Made by a program: the position numbers and the translations under genes
The notes under the pieces: generated by a model
The model's input: the letters and a program-made list of their open reading frames with translations, nothing else
The model's database searches: none
What the model was told of the DNA's origin: nothing
Assembly (NCBI GenBank): GCA_003480725.1
Contig: QUJQ01000004.1
Coordinates: 186,001 to 250,000, forward strand
DNA length: 64,000 nt
Direction of reading: 5' to 3'
Source: Clostridiaceae bacterium AM27-36LB
GTDB lineage: Bacteria; Bacillota; Clostridia; Lachnospirales; Lachnospiraceae
Shown: one piece after another, positions 1-7,694 of the stretch
Layout of the letters: the number at the start of each line of letters is the position of its first letter
Numbering within the stretch: position 1 is the stretch's first letter

Positions 1-198
1 GCTCAGATGAAGCGACCGATACGCGTCCTTCCATCTTTCGCAGACTTCCTGGCATACCTTCATTCCCATTGTAATATTGGGAACAATGGTGCCGTCTTCA
101 ATATCAATATGAATCTGCCCGAAATGGTGGGCCGCAAAAACCGTTTCTTCTTCCAGATGTAACAAGTCCGAGGATGCAATCGAAGGACTAATCAGCAC
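1..198 (-). CDS. Ribulose-phosphate 3-epimerase family protein (SgcE-like), cut by window edge
   Basis: Only the first 66 codons are inside the window. The reading begins VLISPSIASSDLLHLEEE and continues through QIHIDIEDGTIVPNITMG, which is the N-terminal beta-strand/metal-site block of ribulose-5-phosphate 3-epimerases (the HxD pair sits in HIDIEDG). The start is a GTG at 198 that shares its G with the TAG stop of the upstream gene (TAGTG), so translation is probably coupled. In the E. coli sgc operon an epimerase (sgcE) accompanies sgcQ and a galactitol-type PTS, as here. Inferred role: epimerising a ketose phosphate derived from the imported sugar; substrate not determinable. Confidence 0.8.
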   Translation of the reverse strand, partial: MLISPSIASSDLLHLEEETVFAAHHFGQIHIDIEDGTIVPNITMGMKVCQEVCERWKDAYRSLHLS

Positions 199-1004
199 TA
201 TTTATCACCTCTCGCTGCCTTTGCGCGCTCCATCAGTGCCTTTACACGCTCCGGATCTACCGCGTTAAAGAACTTTCCATCGTATTTTACGCTGGTTGCC
301 ACAATTGCTCCGTCTGCCACAGAGAGAATCTCTTCTACAGTCTCTGCCTTTACGCCGTTGGAAGCAAATACCGGTGTGTCCGTCACCTCTTTGATGGTAC
401 TTACCTGCTCTACATCAATAGAAGAGCCCGGCGTAGTACTATATACCAGCATGGTATCCGGATTCAGGTTAAAGGCCAGTGTCTTGGCAACCTCTTTAAG
501 CGGACGCTCTGCCAGCTGTCTGGTTCCCTCCGGAATAACTGCTGTCATTGTTTTGCAGTTCATCAGGCCAAGCTCCGCGCGATGACGCTCAATCGCCCCC
601 GGATCCAGATTGCTGATTCCATAAACTCCTGCATGTGCTCCATGCAAAATTTCACGGATAAAATCTGCCTCCACTGCTGCGGCAAGATCAAAGCCCTTCA
701 TAGCATCAGAAGCTACGCAGACACCCATTGGTACTTTGATTTCTGACTTCAATTCCCCAATAATACGAGCCATGCATGCAATTGTTACCGGCTTTACATC
801 TGATGTATAGGGAATGCTGAACTCATTGCAGAACAGAATTCCGTCAATTCCGCCCTCCTGATATGCCTTCAGATCCGCGCGGGCTGCTTCCAGGACTCCC
901 TGGACACCTGTAGCAGCATCAAACTTCGGATCTGTCGGGAGTGCATGCATATGTAACACACCAATGATCGGTTTATCTGTTCCAAAAACATCTTTCATCC
1001 ACAT
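198..1004 (-). CDS. BtpA/SgcQ family protein
   Basis: A 268-residue protein with the BtpA/SgcQ signature: an N-terminal PIIGVLHMHALP, then GIDGILFCNEFSIPY, and a C-terminal PVFASNGVKAETVEEILSVADG barrel-end motif typical of TIM-barrel enzymes. SgcQ is the E. coli homologue and sits in a PTS operon of unknown sugar; BtpA was linked to photosystem I in cyanobacteria, but the biochemical function of the family is not settled. The start used has GGAG ten bases upstream of ATG TGG; a second in-frame ATG lies at 998. The stop overlaps the next GTG start. Family confident, reaction unknown. Confidence 0.85.
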   Translation of the reverse strand: MWMKDVFGTDKPIIGVLHMHALPTDPKFDAATGVQGVLEAARADLKAYQEGGIDGILFCNEFSIPYTSDVKPVTIACMARIIGELKSEIKVPMGVCVASDAMKGFDLAAAVEADFIREILHGAHAGVYGISNLDPGAIERHRAELGLMNCKTMTAVIPEGTRQLAERPLKEVAKTLAFNLNPDTMLVYSTTPGSSIDVEQVSTIKEVTDTPVFASNGVKAETVEEILSVADGAIVATSVKYDGKFFNAVDPERVKALMERAKAARGDK

Positions 1005-1006
1005 AG

Positions 1007-1462
1007 TTAATCTTCTCCTTTAGCTGTCAAAAATTTATTTTTTAAAAGTTTTTCCAAATCCTCCTTAGATGCCGCATCCATTTCTTTCAGCGCACTGTCA
1101 TCTTTCAGATAGCGAATCACTCTTGCTATAATTTCAACATGCTCACTGTCATCCAGTAAGGCCAAATTTAATACGTATTTTACTTCTACCTGCTCATCCG
1201 GATCATCCATACGCTGAAACATGACCGGATGCCGCAAACGCAGCGCGCAGATAGCCTGCTTTATTACATGATCCTTTGTCGTATGCGGAATTGCCACCGG
1301 ACAGTTTTCTGTCAGTCCTGTCGGGTATTCTTCTTCACGCTTTTTACAGCACTCATAAAAATCATCCTTTACACAGCCTTCCTGCTGCAGTCTGTCTGCT
1401 GTTAAACGCAGGGCCTCCTGCCAGTTTTCAGCCTCTCCCTCTATTACAAATAACTCACTCAT
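1007..1462 (-). CDS. PTS EIIA component, fructose/galactitol (PTS-EIIA type 2) family
   Basis: A 151-residue EIIA type 2 domain. The phosphoacceptor histidine is in VAIPHTTKD (about residue 58), followed by a typical C-terminal half with a DDSEHVEIIARVIRYLKDD helix. It would accept phosphate from HPr and pass it to the EIIB at 3255-3551 for uptake through EIIC. It overlaps the upstream membrane-protein gene by eight bases and lies two bases before the SgcQ-like start, so it belongs to one tightly packed operon. Confidence 0.88.
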   Translation of the reverse strand: MSELFVIEGEAENWQEALRLTADRLQQEGCVKDDFYECCKKREEEYPTGLTENCPVAIPHTTKDHVIKQAICALRLRHPVMFQRMDDPDEQVEVKYVLNLALLDDSEHVEIIARVIRYLKDDSALKEMDAASKEDLEKLLKNKFLTAKGED

Positions 1463-1928
1463 TTGCTGTGATCCCTTTCTGTTCCAAACTTTCTTCTTTC
1501 ACCTTTGTCGTCTGGATCATTCTGATCTTTTTTCTTTTTATCTGCTGCAGAAGCTCCGCTTTATCTTCTTCTGAAAAGATATTCGGTATCTGAGCCACAC
1601 ATCGTTTCACTCCTTTATAATAAAACTTAATCGCTGTCTCCGGGCTCCATTCCACCCGTTCCAGTTTTTGAAACAAAATGTGTTTTTCATTGAGAAGGCC
1701 ATCATGAAATTCTATCTCCTGCCCTGTGACAATCAGTCTGCAAAAACGGGAACGAAAAAGATTACACACAGCAAGTCCCGCCACAAAAACATATATCAGG
1801 ATATCATACAGCGGATTCGCGTAATGCCAGGGTTTTACCACCAGAACCGCGGCAAACACCAGCACATAGAAAATACCCACCGCCTTATATGTGCGCTTTT
1901 TCTTTTCGCTCATCTGATAAATTTTCAT
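1455..1928 (-). CDS. Unknown two-TM membrane protein inside the PTS operon
   Basis: A 157-residue protein not assigned to a named family. Residues about 16-55 hold two hydrophobic helices separated by a short polar turn. The cytoplasmic remainder alternates beta-strand-like segments (FCRLIVTGQEIEFHDG, KLERVEWSPETAIKFYYKG) like a PH/YdbT-type domain, then a Lys/Gln-rich tail. The start has AAGGAGAAGG just upstream. It lies between EIIC and EIIA with an overlap into the latter, so it is cotranscribed with the transporter. Canonical gat or sgc operons do not carry such a gene, so it may be a lineage-specific accessory. Function unknown. Confidence 0.7.
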   Translation of the reverse strand: MKIYQMSEKKKRTYKAVGIFYVLVFAAVLVVKPWHYANPLYDILIYVFVAGLAVCNLFRSRFCRLIVTGQEIEFHDGLLNEKHILFQKLERVEWSPETAIKFYYKGVKRCVAQIPNIFSEEDKAELLQQIKRKKIRMIQTTKVKEESLEQKGITANE

Positions 1929-1953
1929 CTGACCTTCTCCTTTTTTTACGTTA

Positions 1954-3243
1954 TTACCAAACTTTCAGGAACTTTCCAAGTATTCCTACCAGCACGCAGT
2001 TAAACTCGGCTGCATTACTTCCAGAAACCATCGTAGCAGTTGAGGAAATAAATCCGGCTCCAAACGCAAGTTCCGTTACAATCGGAGCCATCCAGGTATT
2101 GATATAGGTTTTGTATACAACAACCGCAATGGAAGCTATCAGAGCTTTGAACATATCGCCGTTCGCATACATTGCGCAGGCACAGGTGATATAGACCATA
2201 GAGCCCAGAGTTGACAGCGGGAACATATGTACACCTGGCAGGAATGCAATCAGGATGGCAATCGGAATCATAATACCTACCAGCTGGATACCCATCTCAT
2301 CGCCCAGGCAGAGTGCCTCATCCATACCGATGTAAATCTCGTAATCGTCGCCCAGCTTCTTCTTGAAGTACTTTCTGGCATCCTTGGACAGCGGCAGAAG
2401 TCCTTCCATCAGAAGTCCTACTACCTTCGGCATCAGAATAATAGCTGCTGCCAGAGTTACGGAAAGTGTCAGTGTTCCGGAAACGCTCTGCTTGGTCAGT
2501 ACAGACAGAATCAGACCTACCGTAAATGCCATAATAGAGGACTCACCAAAGGAACCGAACTTCTCAGAAAACCAGTTTACATTCAGATGAATCTTATTGA
2601 TACCGGGAATCTTATCCAGAACCTTGCATACCACCCAGTCAATAGCCAGAAGATAAATCATATCATGGTTACAGCAGGTAGTACCCGGAAGATTATAAAC
2701 CTCCTGCCATTTTGCCGCAATTTTATCTGCAAATACCAGTACAACCACAACGGTAAGAAGTCCGAATACGGTCGCAATGATGTAAGCCGGTACCTTTGCC
2801 ATTCCCGCAATGGTCAATACATAGTACAGCATAGACGCGCCCAGTACCATATGGAAATAGTTCCACACATCAATATCCATGGTCTTGGTGAACCGTACCT
2901 TAATCAGGACATAGTTCAGAATCATTCCAAGCGGCACAATCAGAAGCGCAAAGGATGTGGACCACGCAACAGCCGCAAGTCCTTCCCATCCAATATCTAC
3001 GATTGTGAATCCAGCTCCGTCTCCATACTGCGCATAATAATCAATCGCCGGCTGCAGACCGGAAATCAGCATGTTCAAAATAACATTGATACCAAGGAAT
3101 CCAGCGCCTACACGAAGACCATTTCTTAAAGCATCAAACGGTTTCTGTTTGAAGATAATTCCAAGAATTAAGATTGTAAACGGCAAAAACACACCGCCAC
3201 CCAAATCCATAACAAACTGGACAATTGCATTGATAATACTCAT
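1954..3243 (-). CDS. PTS galactitol-family EIIC transporter
   Basis: A 429-residue polytopic membrane protein with the GatC/SgcC layout: N-terminal GGGVFLPFTILILGIIFKQKP, RVGAGFLGINVILNML, a VDIGWEGLAAVAWSTSFALLIVPLG block and about nine or ten hydrophobic helices. It forms the sugar channel of the PTS; phosphate comes from EIIB encoded 11 bases upstream. The galactitol family transports polyols and several uncharacterised sugars, so the substrate cannot be named. The accompanying SgcQ and epimerase point to the sgc variant rather than galactitol itself, since no galactitol-phosphate dehydrogenase is visible. Confidence 0.9.
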   Translation of the reverse strand: MSIINAIVQFVMDLGGGVFLPFTILILGIIFKQKPFDALRNGLRVGAGFLGINVILNMLISGLQPAIDYYAQYGDGAGFTIVDIGWEGLAAVAWSTSFALLIVPLGMILNYVLIKVRFTKTMDIDVWNYFHMVLGASMLYYVLTIAGMAKVPAYIIATVFGLLTVVVVLVFADKIAAKWQEVYNLPGTTCCNHDMIYLLAIDWVVCKVLDKIPGINKIHLNVNWFSEKFGSFGESSIMAFTVGLILSVLTKQSVSGTLTLSVTLAAAIILMPKVVGLLMEGLLPLSKDARKYFKKKLGDDYEIYIGMDEALCLGDEMGIQLVGIMIPIAILIAFLPGVHMFPLSTLGSMVYITCACAMYANGDMFKALIASIAVVVYKTYINTWMAPIVTELAFGAGFISSTATMVSGSNAAEFNCVLVGILGKFLKVW

Positions 3244-3254
3244 TTTTCTCCCCC

Positions 3255-3551
3255 TTACTCTACACTTAGTGCTTTTAGTTTTTCTACAATCAGGTCAATT
3301 GTTTCATCTTCCCCAATACCTGTAATCAGCCCATTGACTCCGACAATTTCTGTTCCAACTTCTTTCGAAAACTTTGTTGTTGTAAAACAGATGTCAAAAT
3401 CTTTAGCAATGGCCTCCACATCCTGCAATGGAGATTTTGAAATGCTTACCGGAATCTTATGCTCCTTCGCAATTTTCGCAATCTCTGTCGCTGCAAATGT
3501 TGATGTGGCAATACCTCCTCCACAGGCAACCAGAACTCTCAGCTCTTTCAT
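3255..3551 (-). CDS. PTS galactitol-type EIIB component
   Basis: A 98-residue protein with the Rossmann-like EIIB fold of the lactose/galactitol superfamily. The phosphocysteine lies in LVACGGGIATSTFA near the N terminus (about residue 10). An ATG six bases further upstream (3557) is also in frame. The inner ATG is preferred because AAGGAG lies about nine bases from it but only three from the outer one. First gene of the operon reading leftward; transcription must start in the 160-base gap shared with the divergent regulator. Confidence 0.87.
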   Translation of the reverse strand: MKELRVLVACGGGIATSTFAATEIAKIAKEHKIPVSISKSPLQDVEAIAKDFDICFTTTKFSKEVGTEIVGVNGLITGIGEDETIDLIVEKLKALSVE

Positions 3552-3718
3552 AATCATTCTCTCCTTTCTTCTGTTATTTTCCGCGTTTCAGCTTATGCCT
3601 ATTATAAGCACATGAATATCCAATAAAAAGTCAAAAATCTTTCGGTTTCGTGAAATGATTTGTACTTGCATTTCATGTATTCCTTTATTATCTTATTAAT
3701 ATACAAGGAGGCAAAATT

Positions 3719-5725
3719 ATGGATTCACTTACAAATACTATGTTAAAGCAGATCATTCAGCTGAATAAATCCTTTATCCCGGCTGAAGATCTTATCTCTT
3801 TTCTGTCTGTAAGCGATCGGACTGTTTATAATTACTGGAAAAAAATCGAAAAATTTCTTCAGGATTATCATATTGAACATTTTCTTTCCTATGACGGGAA
3901 AGGTTTTGTATTCTCCAGAAATAACAGGCAATGCAAGACGATTGCAACTATTATTTCCCATATGGATTTCTATGAATATCACCTGAACTCTGAAGAACGT
4001 CCTTGGGTAATCCTTGTCTATCTCTGTGCAGCAAACGAACCTATCACAATCAAAAACCTGGAAGATATCCTGTCCATGAGCCGCACCACCATAATCAATG
4101 CCTTACATTCCGTTCGCGGTCTTATTGAGGAAACTGACTTGGTCTTTGAGGAAAACACTCATTATGGAGTTTCCCTAACCGGTACTGAATACGAACGTCG
4201 TGAACTGATTTTCCGAACTGCAGAAGCCTTGCATGTCATGGATGACTGGCATCTGAAAGAACAATCTTTCAATCCTTTCGTCAACCTGTTTTCAGAACTT
4301 TTTCATATGAATCGCTACGAAAACAAAGTACGTACCGCCATTCGGCATATGACAGATGAACTGAACCTGCAGCTCAGCGACAGTAAATTTTATCGCTTGC
4401 AGTTTATCCTCTGTGTTCTTCTTGACCGGATTGAAAACTATCCCGTATTTATCCCTAACGAGATAGAAGAGCCTGTCCAGCAAAAAATGCTGGCTGGCAC
4501 GCTGCTTCAACAGTTCAAAAATCATATCACACCAGACATCCAGGAGACCTGCTATCTGGCCTACAGACTTCAGCAGCTTCACATCTCTAATCTGGATATT
4601 TCCGGTGAGATCAATGAAACATATATTAATATGGTGGTTATCCACCTGTTGCAATGTCTGGAAGTACACTATAAAACTACTCTCACTTCGGATTCCATGC
4701 TGACACAGTATCTCTGCGCCCACATTACCGCTTGTTATCGGCGTTTAAAACAGTCAGAGCATATCAGCAATCCTCTTCTGACAGATATGCAGCAAAACTA
4801 TAGAAAGGACTTCGATATCTTAAAAGAACATATTTTTATTCTGGAAAATTCTCTGAATATTGCGTTGAACAACGATGAAATCGCCTATATTCTGATGCAT
4901 ATCCTTGCAGCCTTGGAACGTCAGAAAACCGATTCCTATATTCCGGTTCTTGTAGTCGCCTGCAATTCCGGTATGGCCACCGGAAATCTTCTGGCAGCAT
5001 TGATTCGAAAACATTTTCATGTACGGATTGCTGCCATATGTCAGATGCAGAATCTAGAAGAAACGGTAGCAGCCCATCATGCCGATCTGGTTGTCACTAC
5101 TATTTCAACTACGTTTCATGCTGTGCGCACGCTGGTCGTAAACGCAATCCCCACTAAGGAGGATCTGACAGATTTACAGAATGCCATTACCCTTCTGCAG
5201 GAGACTCATATGAATACCGCTTTTCCAGAACAGACTTTCTTAGAAGTCAAAGACAGCGCTGATTCTGTACCTTTATCTTCACTGATTGATGAGGATTCCA
5301 TCCTTCTTGACAGCAGTGCTGGCACTTGGAAAGAAGCAATTATCGCAGCCGGTGAGTTGCTTCTCTGGAAACGATGTATTACGGTTAATTATCTGAATAG
5401 CATGCTAAATCTGATTAACCAGTACGGACCATACATTGTCATCACAAAAGGAATTGCCTTGGCTCATGCTACTCCATCAGACGGTCATCTAAAAGCTGGT
5501 TTTTCCATGGTGCGTCTAAAAAAACCTGTTATTTTTGGTCATGCTGACAACGATCCTGTATCTGTAGTCTTCAGTTTTACTGTACCGGATAAACCTGCCT
5601 ACACCTCCACCATCCTCCATTTCATGCATGCGATCCGAAACCCTGATTTTCTCACTCGCATTATGAAATGTAAGACTCCCGATGAAACGTTGAATGAAAT
5701 CCTTACCTGCTGTCAGGATTCCTGA
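3719..5725 (+). CDS. PRD-domain transcriptional regulator with EIIB-like and EIIA domains (MtlR/LicR type)
   Basis: A 668-residue modular PTS-controlled regulator. Order seen: N-terminal helix-turn-helix (residues about 1-60, SVSDRTVYNYWKKI), a second HTH (about 85-150, SMSRTTIINALHSVR), two PTS regulation domains (about 190-400), a GatB-like EIIB segment (VVACNSGMATGNLL, Cys near 416) and a C-terminal EIIA type 2 domain (ALAHATPSDGH, His near 582). Such proteins are DNA-binding activators whose PRDs are phosphorylated by HPr and EII proteins. It diverges from the galactitol-type PTS operon and is its likely regulator. AAGGAGG precedes the ATG by eight bases. Confidence 0.9.
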   Translation: MDSLTNTMLKQIIQLNKSFIPAEDLISFLSVSDRTVYNYWKKIEKFLQDYHIEHFLSYDGKGFVFSRNNRQCKTIATIISHMDFYEYHLNSEERPWVILVYLCAANEPITIKNLEDILSMSRTTIINALHSVRGLIEETDLVFEENTHYGVSLTGTEYERRELIFRTAEALHVMDDWHLKEQSFNPFVNLFSELFHMNRYENKVRTAIRHMTDELNLQLSDSKFYRLQFILCVLLDRIENYPVFIPNEIEEPVQQKMLAGTLLQQFKNHITPDIQETCYLAYRLQQLHISNLDISGEINETYINMVVIHLLQCLEVHYKTTLTSDSMLTQYLCAHITACYRRLKQSEHISNPLLTDMQQNYRKDFDILKEHIFILENSLNIALNNDEIAYILMHILAALERQKTDSYIPVLVVACNSGMATGNLLAALIRKHFHVRIAAICQMQNLEETVAAHHADLVVTTISTTFHAVRTLVVNAIPTKEDLTDLQNAITLLQETHMNTAFPEQTFLEVKDSADSVPLSSLIDEDSILLDSSAGTWKEAIIAAGELLLWKRCITVNYLNSMLNLINQYGPYIVITKGIALAHATPSDGHLKAGFSMVRLKKPVIFGHADNDPVSVVFSFTVPDKPAYTSTILHFMHAIRNPDFLTRIMKCKTPDETLNEILTCCQDS

Positions 5726-5870
5726 ACTCAAAAAGGTACTTGGATCCGACTGTCAACTGCTCTAATCCTGCCCACTGGTCGTTAGACCTATTTTCAGTGG
5801 AATCTTAAAAGGCAGTACTTTGAAATCAAAGCTTCTGAAAAAGTATGTTTTGTAATTGTACTTAAAAAGG

Positions 5871-5911
5871 TGATACTGCTAAATCACTTATTTTATGATT
5901 TAGCAGCATCA
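5871..5911 (+). terminator. Rho-independent terminator after the PTS regulator
   Basis: TGCTAAATCA (5877-5886) and TGATTTAGCA (5896-5905) form a perfect 10-bp stem with a 9-base loop; the stem extends outward with one mismatch to 5871 and 5911. A T-rich run (TCTTTTCCTT) follows on the plus strand. It lies about 145 bases beyond the regulator stop. Confidence 0.75.
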
Positions 5912-6021
5912 TCTTTTCCTTGCTCACTAACTCAAGCGATAAAATTGTTTCAAGTTTTTCCGTCAATATACTAATTTCGCGATCATCAAATAACAATGAA
6001 AATACATAGGATTCTTTGTAA

Positions 6022-6132
6022 TCATAATAAGACCTCCATGTATCGCAATACTGCTTTTGTCACTTCTTCTGCCGTAATCGTACCATCTATGGATTCTTTC
6101 AGTAATTGTTCAATTCGTTCTTTCTGCGTCAC
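6022..6132 (-). pseudogene. AbiEi-like antitoxin N-terminal remnant
   Basis: A 36-codon GTG-initiated frame preceded by GGGGGAAAAA. It reads VTQKERIEQLLKESIDGTIT then AEEVTKAVLRYMEVLL and stops. The pattern of a KERI-type helix followed by a winged-helix segment containing GTITAEEVTKA resembles the N-terminal domain of AbiEi-type antitoxins, which normally continue for 150 or more residues. A second short frame begins at an ATGA overlap (6025) and ends after 20 codons; a shifted frame downstream stays open for some 40 codons, suggesting decay by frameshift. Functional reading is doubtful. Confidence 0.45.
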
Positions 6133-6150
6133 TTTTTCCCCCAGCCTGAC

Positions 6151-6197
6151 ATTCACACATTATATTATATTGTATTAAAATAATGTGTGAATATCAA
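6151..6197 (-). promoter_or_regulatory. Promoter inside a 13-bp inverted repeat, upstream of the AbiEi-like remnant
   Basis: On the minus strand TTGATA (6192-6197), 17 bases, TACAAT (6169-6174). A perfect inverted repeat, ATTCACACATTAT (6151-6163) and ATAATGTGTGAAT (6180-6192), brackets the -10 box, as an autoregulatory operator would. Known AbiEi proteins repress their own promoter through inverted repeats; that link is inference here. Confidence 0.6.
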
Positions 6198-6199
6198 AC

Positions 6200-6234
6200 A
6201 TAAAAGACTATCGCACCAAGCAATAGTCTTTTAT
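6200..6234 (-). terminator. Terminator downstream of the HAD phosphatase gene
   Basis: Perfect 12-bp arms ATAAAAGACTAT (6200-6211) and ATAGTCTTTTAT (6223-6234) around an 11-base loop, five bases past the stop of the minus-strand gene at 6240. Confidence 0.8.
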
Positions 6235-6239
6235 AACTC

Positions 6240-7016
6240 TTATATCAACCCATGTTCCACACAGTAATAATAGATTCCATCTTCCGCCACATGTCCGCAA
6301 TGGTCTGTGGCAATTGCTTTCAGTTTTTCTGATGCATTTTCCATGGCGACGCCAGTGCTCACTGCCTGGAACATCTCAACGTCATTATTCCCATCCCCGA
6401 ATGCCAGTGCCTGAGATCGGTCGAATCCATAATACTTCAACACCTTTGCAATACCCGTTCCTTTCCCGCCGGTGGCAGGAATAATATCAACTGCCCTGTC
6501 CCACCAGGAAGTGATCTTGGCTCCATGAACACCATCCAGGATCGTTGAAAAATCCGACTCTCTGCAGCTCATCAGCAGCTGATAAACAGTTCCCTGCGAT
6601 ACACGATCAAAGTCATCCGAAATAATCACCGTCTGCTTGCCAAATGCATAATATTGATCCAGATCCTCATCGGTTCCATTGGAAATCAACTGATCTTTGG
6701 TGGCAACCGATACCGGGCGCCCCAGCGCCGCCGCATTCTGAATCATTTTCTGCACATCATCCTGCTCCAACGGATTGCTGTAGATAATCTCCTTCTGGTT
6801 GAAGCAGTAGGATCCATTGTATGTAAGGATTGCATCAAAATCAACCCCTTCGAAAGTCGGCACTGCCATAGGTGCTCTTCCTGTGGCAATACAGATAATG
6901 ATTCCTTTATCCTTTAGCCGCCTTAACGTCTCCAGCATCTTCGGTGTGACCTTTTTCGTATCTACGTCAATCAATGTTCCATCTATGTCAAAAAATATGA
7001 TTTTAATATTTTTCAT
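6240..7016 (-). CDS. Cof-type HAD-superfamily phosphatase
   Basis: A 258-residue HAD hydrolase of the Cof/IIB class. Motif I is FFDIDGTLID (catalytic Asp pair near residues 9-11), motif II is CIATGRAP, and the C-terminal GDGNNDVEMFQAVSTGVAMENA supplies motif IV. A cap domain of about 100 residues lies between. Such enzymes dephosphorylate sugar phosphates, FMN or PLP, so the substrate is not deducible. AGGAGG precedes the ATG. It follows the GNAT gene by 17 bases on the same strand, so the two are probably cotranscribed. Confidence 0.9.
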   Translation of the reverse strand: MKNIKIIFFDIDGTLIDVDTKKVTPKMLETLRRLKDKGIIICIATGRAPMAVPTFEGVDFDAILTYNGSYCFNQKEIIYSNPLEQDDVQKMIQNAAALGRPVSVATKDQLISNGTDEDLDQYYAFGKQTVIISDDFDRVSQGTVYQLLMSCRESDFSTILDGVHGAKITSWWDRAVDIIPATGGKGTGIAKVLKYYGFDRSQALAFGDGNNDVEMFQAVSTGVAMENASEKLKAIATDHCGHVAEDGIYYYCVEHGLI

Positions 7017-7033
7017 GTTTGTTTTCCTCCTGC

Positions 7034-7588
7034 TTAAGATCTCGGCGGCTGTTGATCTGTTGTATGCTCACCGATCAGCTTCTCCATCCAGACCATGTCA
7101 TACCATCTGTAAAACTTATAGCCGCATTGGTGGAACCGTCCCACCATGCGGTATCCCAGATGGGCATGGAACTCCACACTGTTCCGTGTCAGGTATTCAT
7201 CCTCCTGCGCCGGATAGGCAATGCAGGCATTCATATTCAAAAAGCCTCGATTCCTCAATTCTTCTTCCAGTGCTTCATGAAGTTTTTTACCAATCCCCAT
7301 GCGTTTTTTATTCTGATCTACATAGATGGAAGTCTCCACCGCCCAGTCATAAGCCGGGCGGTCATGGAACGGTCCCACGTAAGCATAGCCTACTGGCTCT
7401 CCAGTCTGTTCTGCCACCAAATAAGGATACTTTTTCAACGTATTGTGAATCCGTTCACGGAATTCCTCCACGATCGGAACTTCATACTCAAATGTGATGG
7501 CTGTCTGCTCCACATAAGGCGCATAGATTGCCAATAATTTCTCTGCATCTTCTGGCTTCGCAGGACGAATCCTGATCTTTAAATCCAT
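7034..7588 (-). CDS. GNAT N-acetyltransferase, phosphinothricin-acetyltransferase-like
   Basis: A 184-residue GNAT protein. The start IRIRPAKPEDAEKLLAIYAPYVEQT and the ITFEYEVP segment match the Pat/MnaT subgroup. The acetyl-CoA site is visible in SIYVDQNKKRMGIGKKLHEALEEELRNRG (about residues 95-125), and the later CIAYPAQEDEYLTRNSVEFHAHLGYRMVG block is typical. MnaT-type enzymes acetylate methionine sulfone/sulfoximine and related amino acids; the substrate here is inferred only from family. AAAAGGATAAC precedes the start. Confidence 0.85.
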   Translation of the reverse strand: MDLKIRIRPAKPEDAEKLLAIYAPYVEQTAITFEYEVPIVEEFRERIHNTLKKYPYLVAEQTGEPVGYAYVGPFHDRPAYDWAVETSIYVDQNKKRMGIGKKLHEALEEELRNRGFLNMNACIAYPAQEDEYLTRNSVEFHAHLGYRMVGRFHQCGYKFYRWYDMVWMEKLIGEHTTDQQPPRS

Positions 7589-7614
7589 TTTTGTTATCCT
7601 TTTCTGCTTTTTCC

Positions 7615-7642
7615 TTGACTATCATTATCTCTATGGTATAAT
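7615..7642 (+). promoter_or_regulatory. Promoter of the MATE gene
   Basis: TTGACT (7615-7620), 16 bases, TATAAT (7637-7642), about 45 bases before the MATE start codon at 7695. Confidence 0.65.
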
Positions 7643-7694
7643 TTGCGGATATGGTCCTGATTCATCCTCTCACTTTCATAAAGGAGTTTATCAT

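Noticed and set aside
2227..3129. 300-codon open frame on the plus strand
   Set aside because: It is antisense to the EIIC gene, Cys/His/Gln-rich without a family pattern, and has no ribosome site; a shadow of codon bias.
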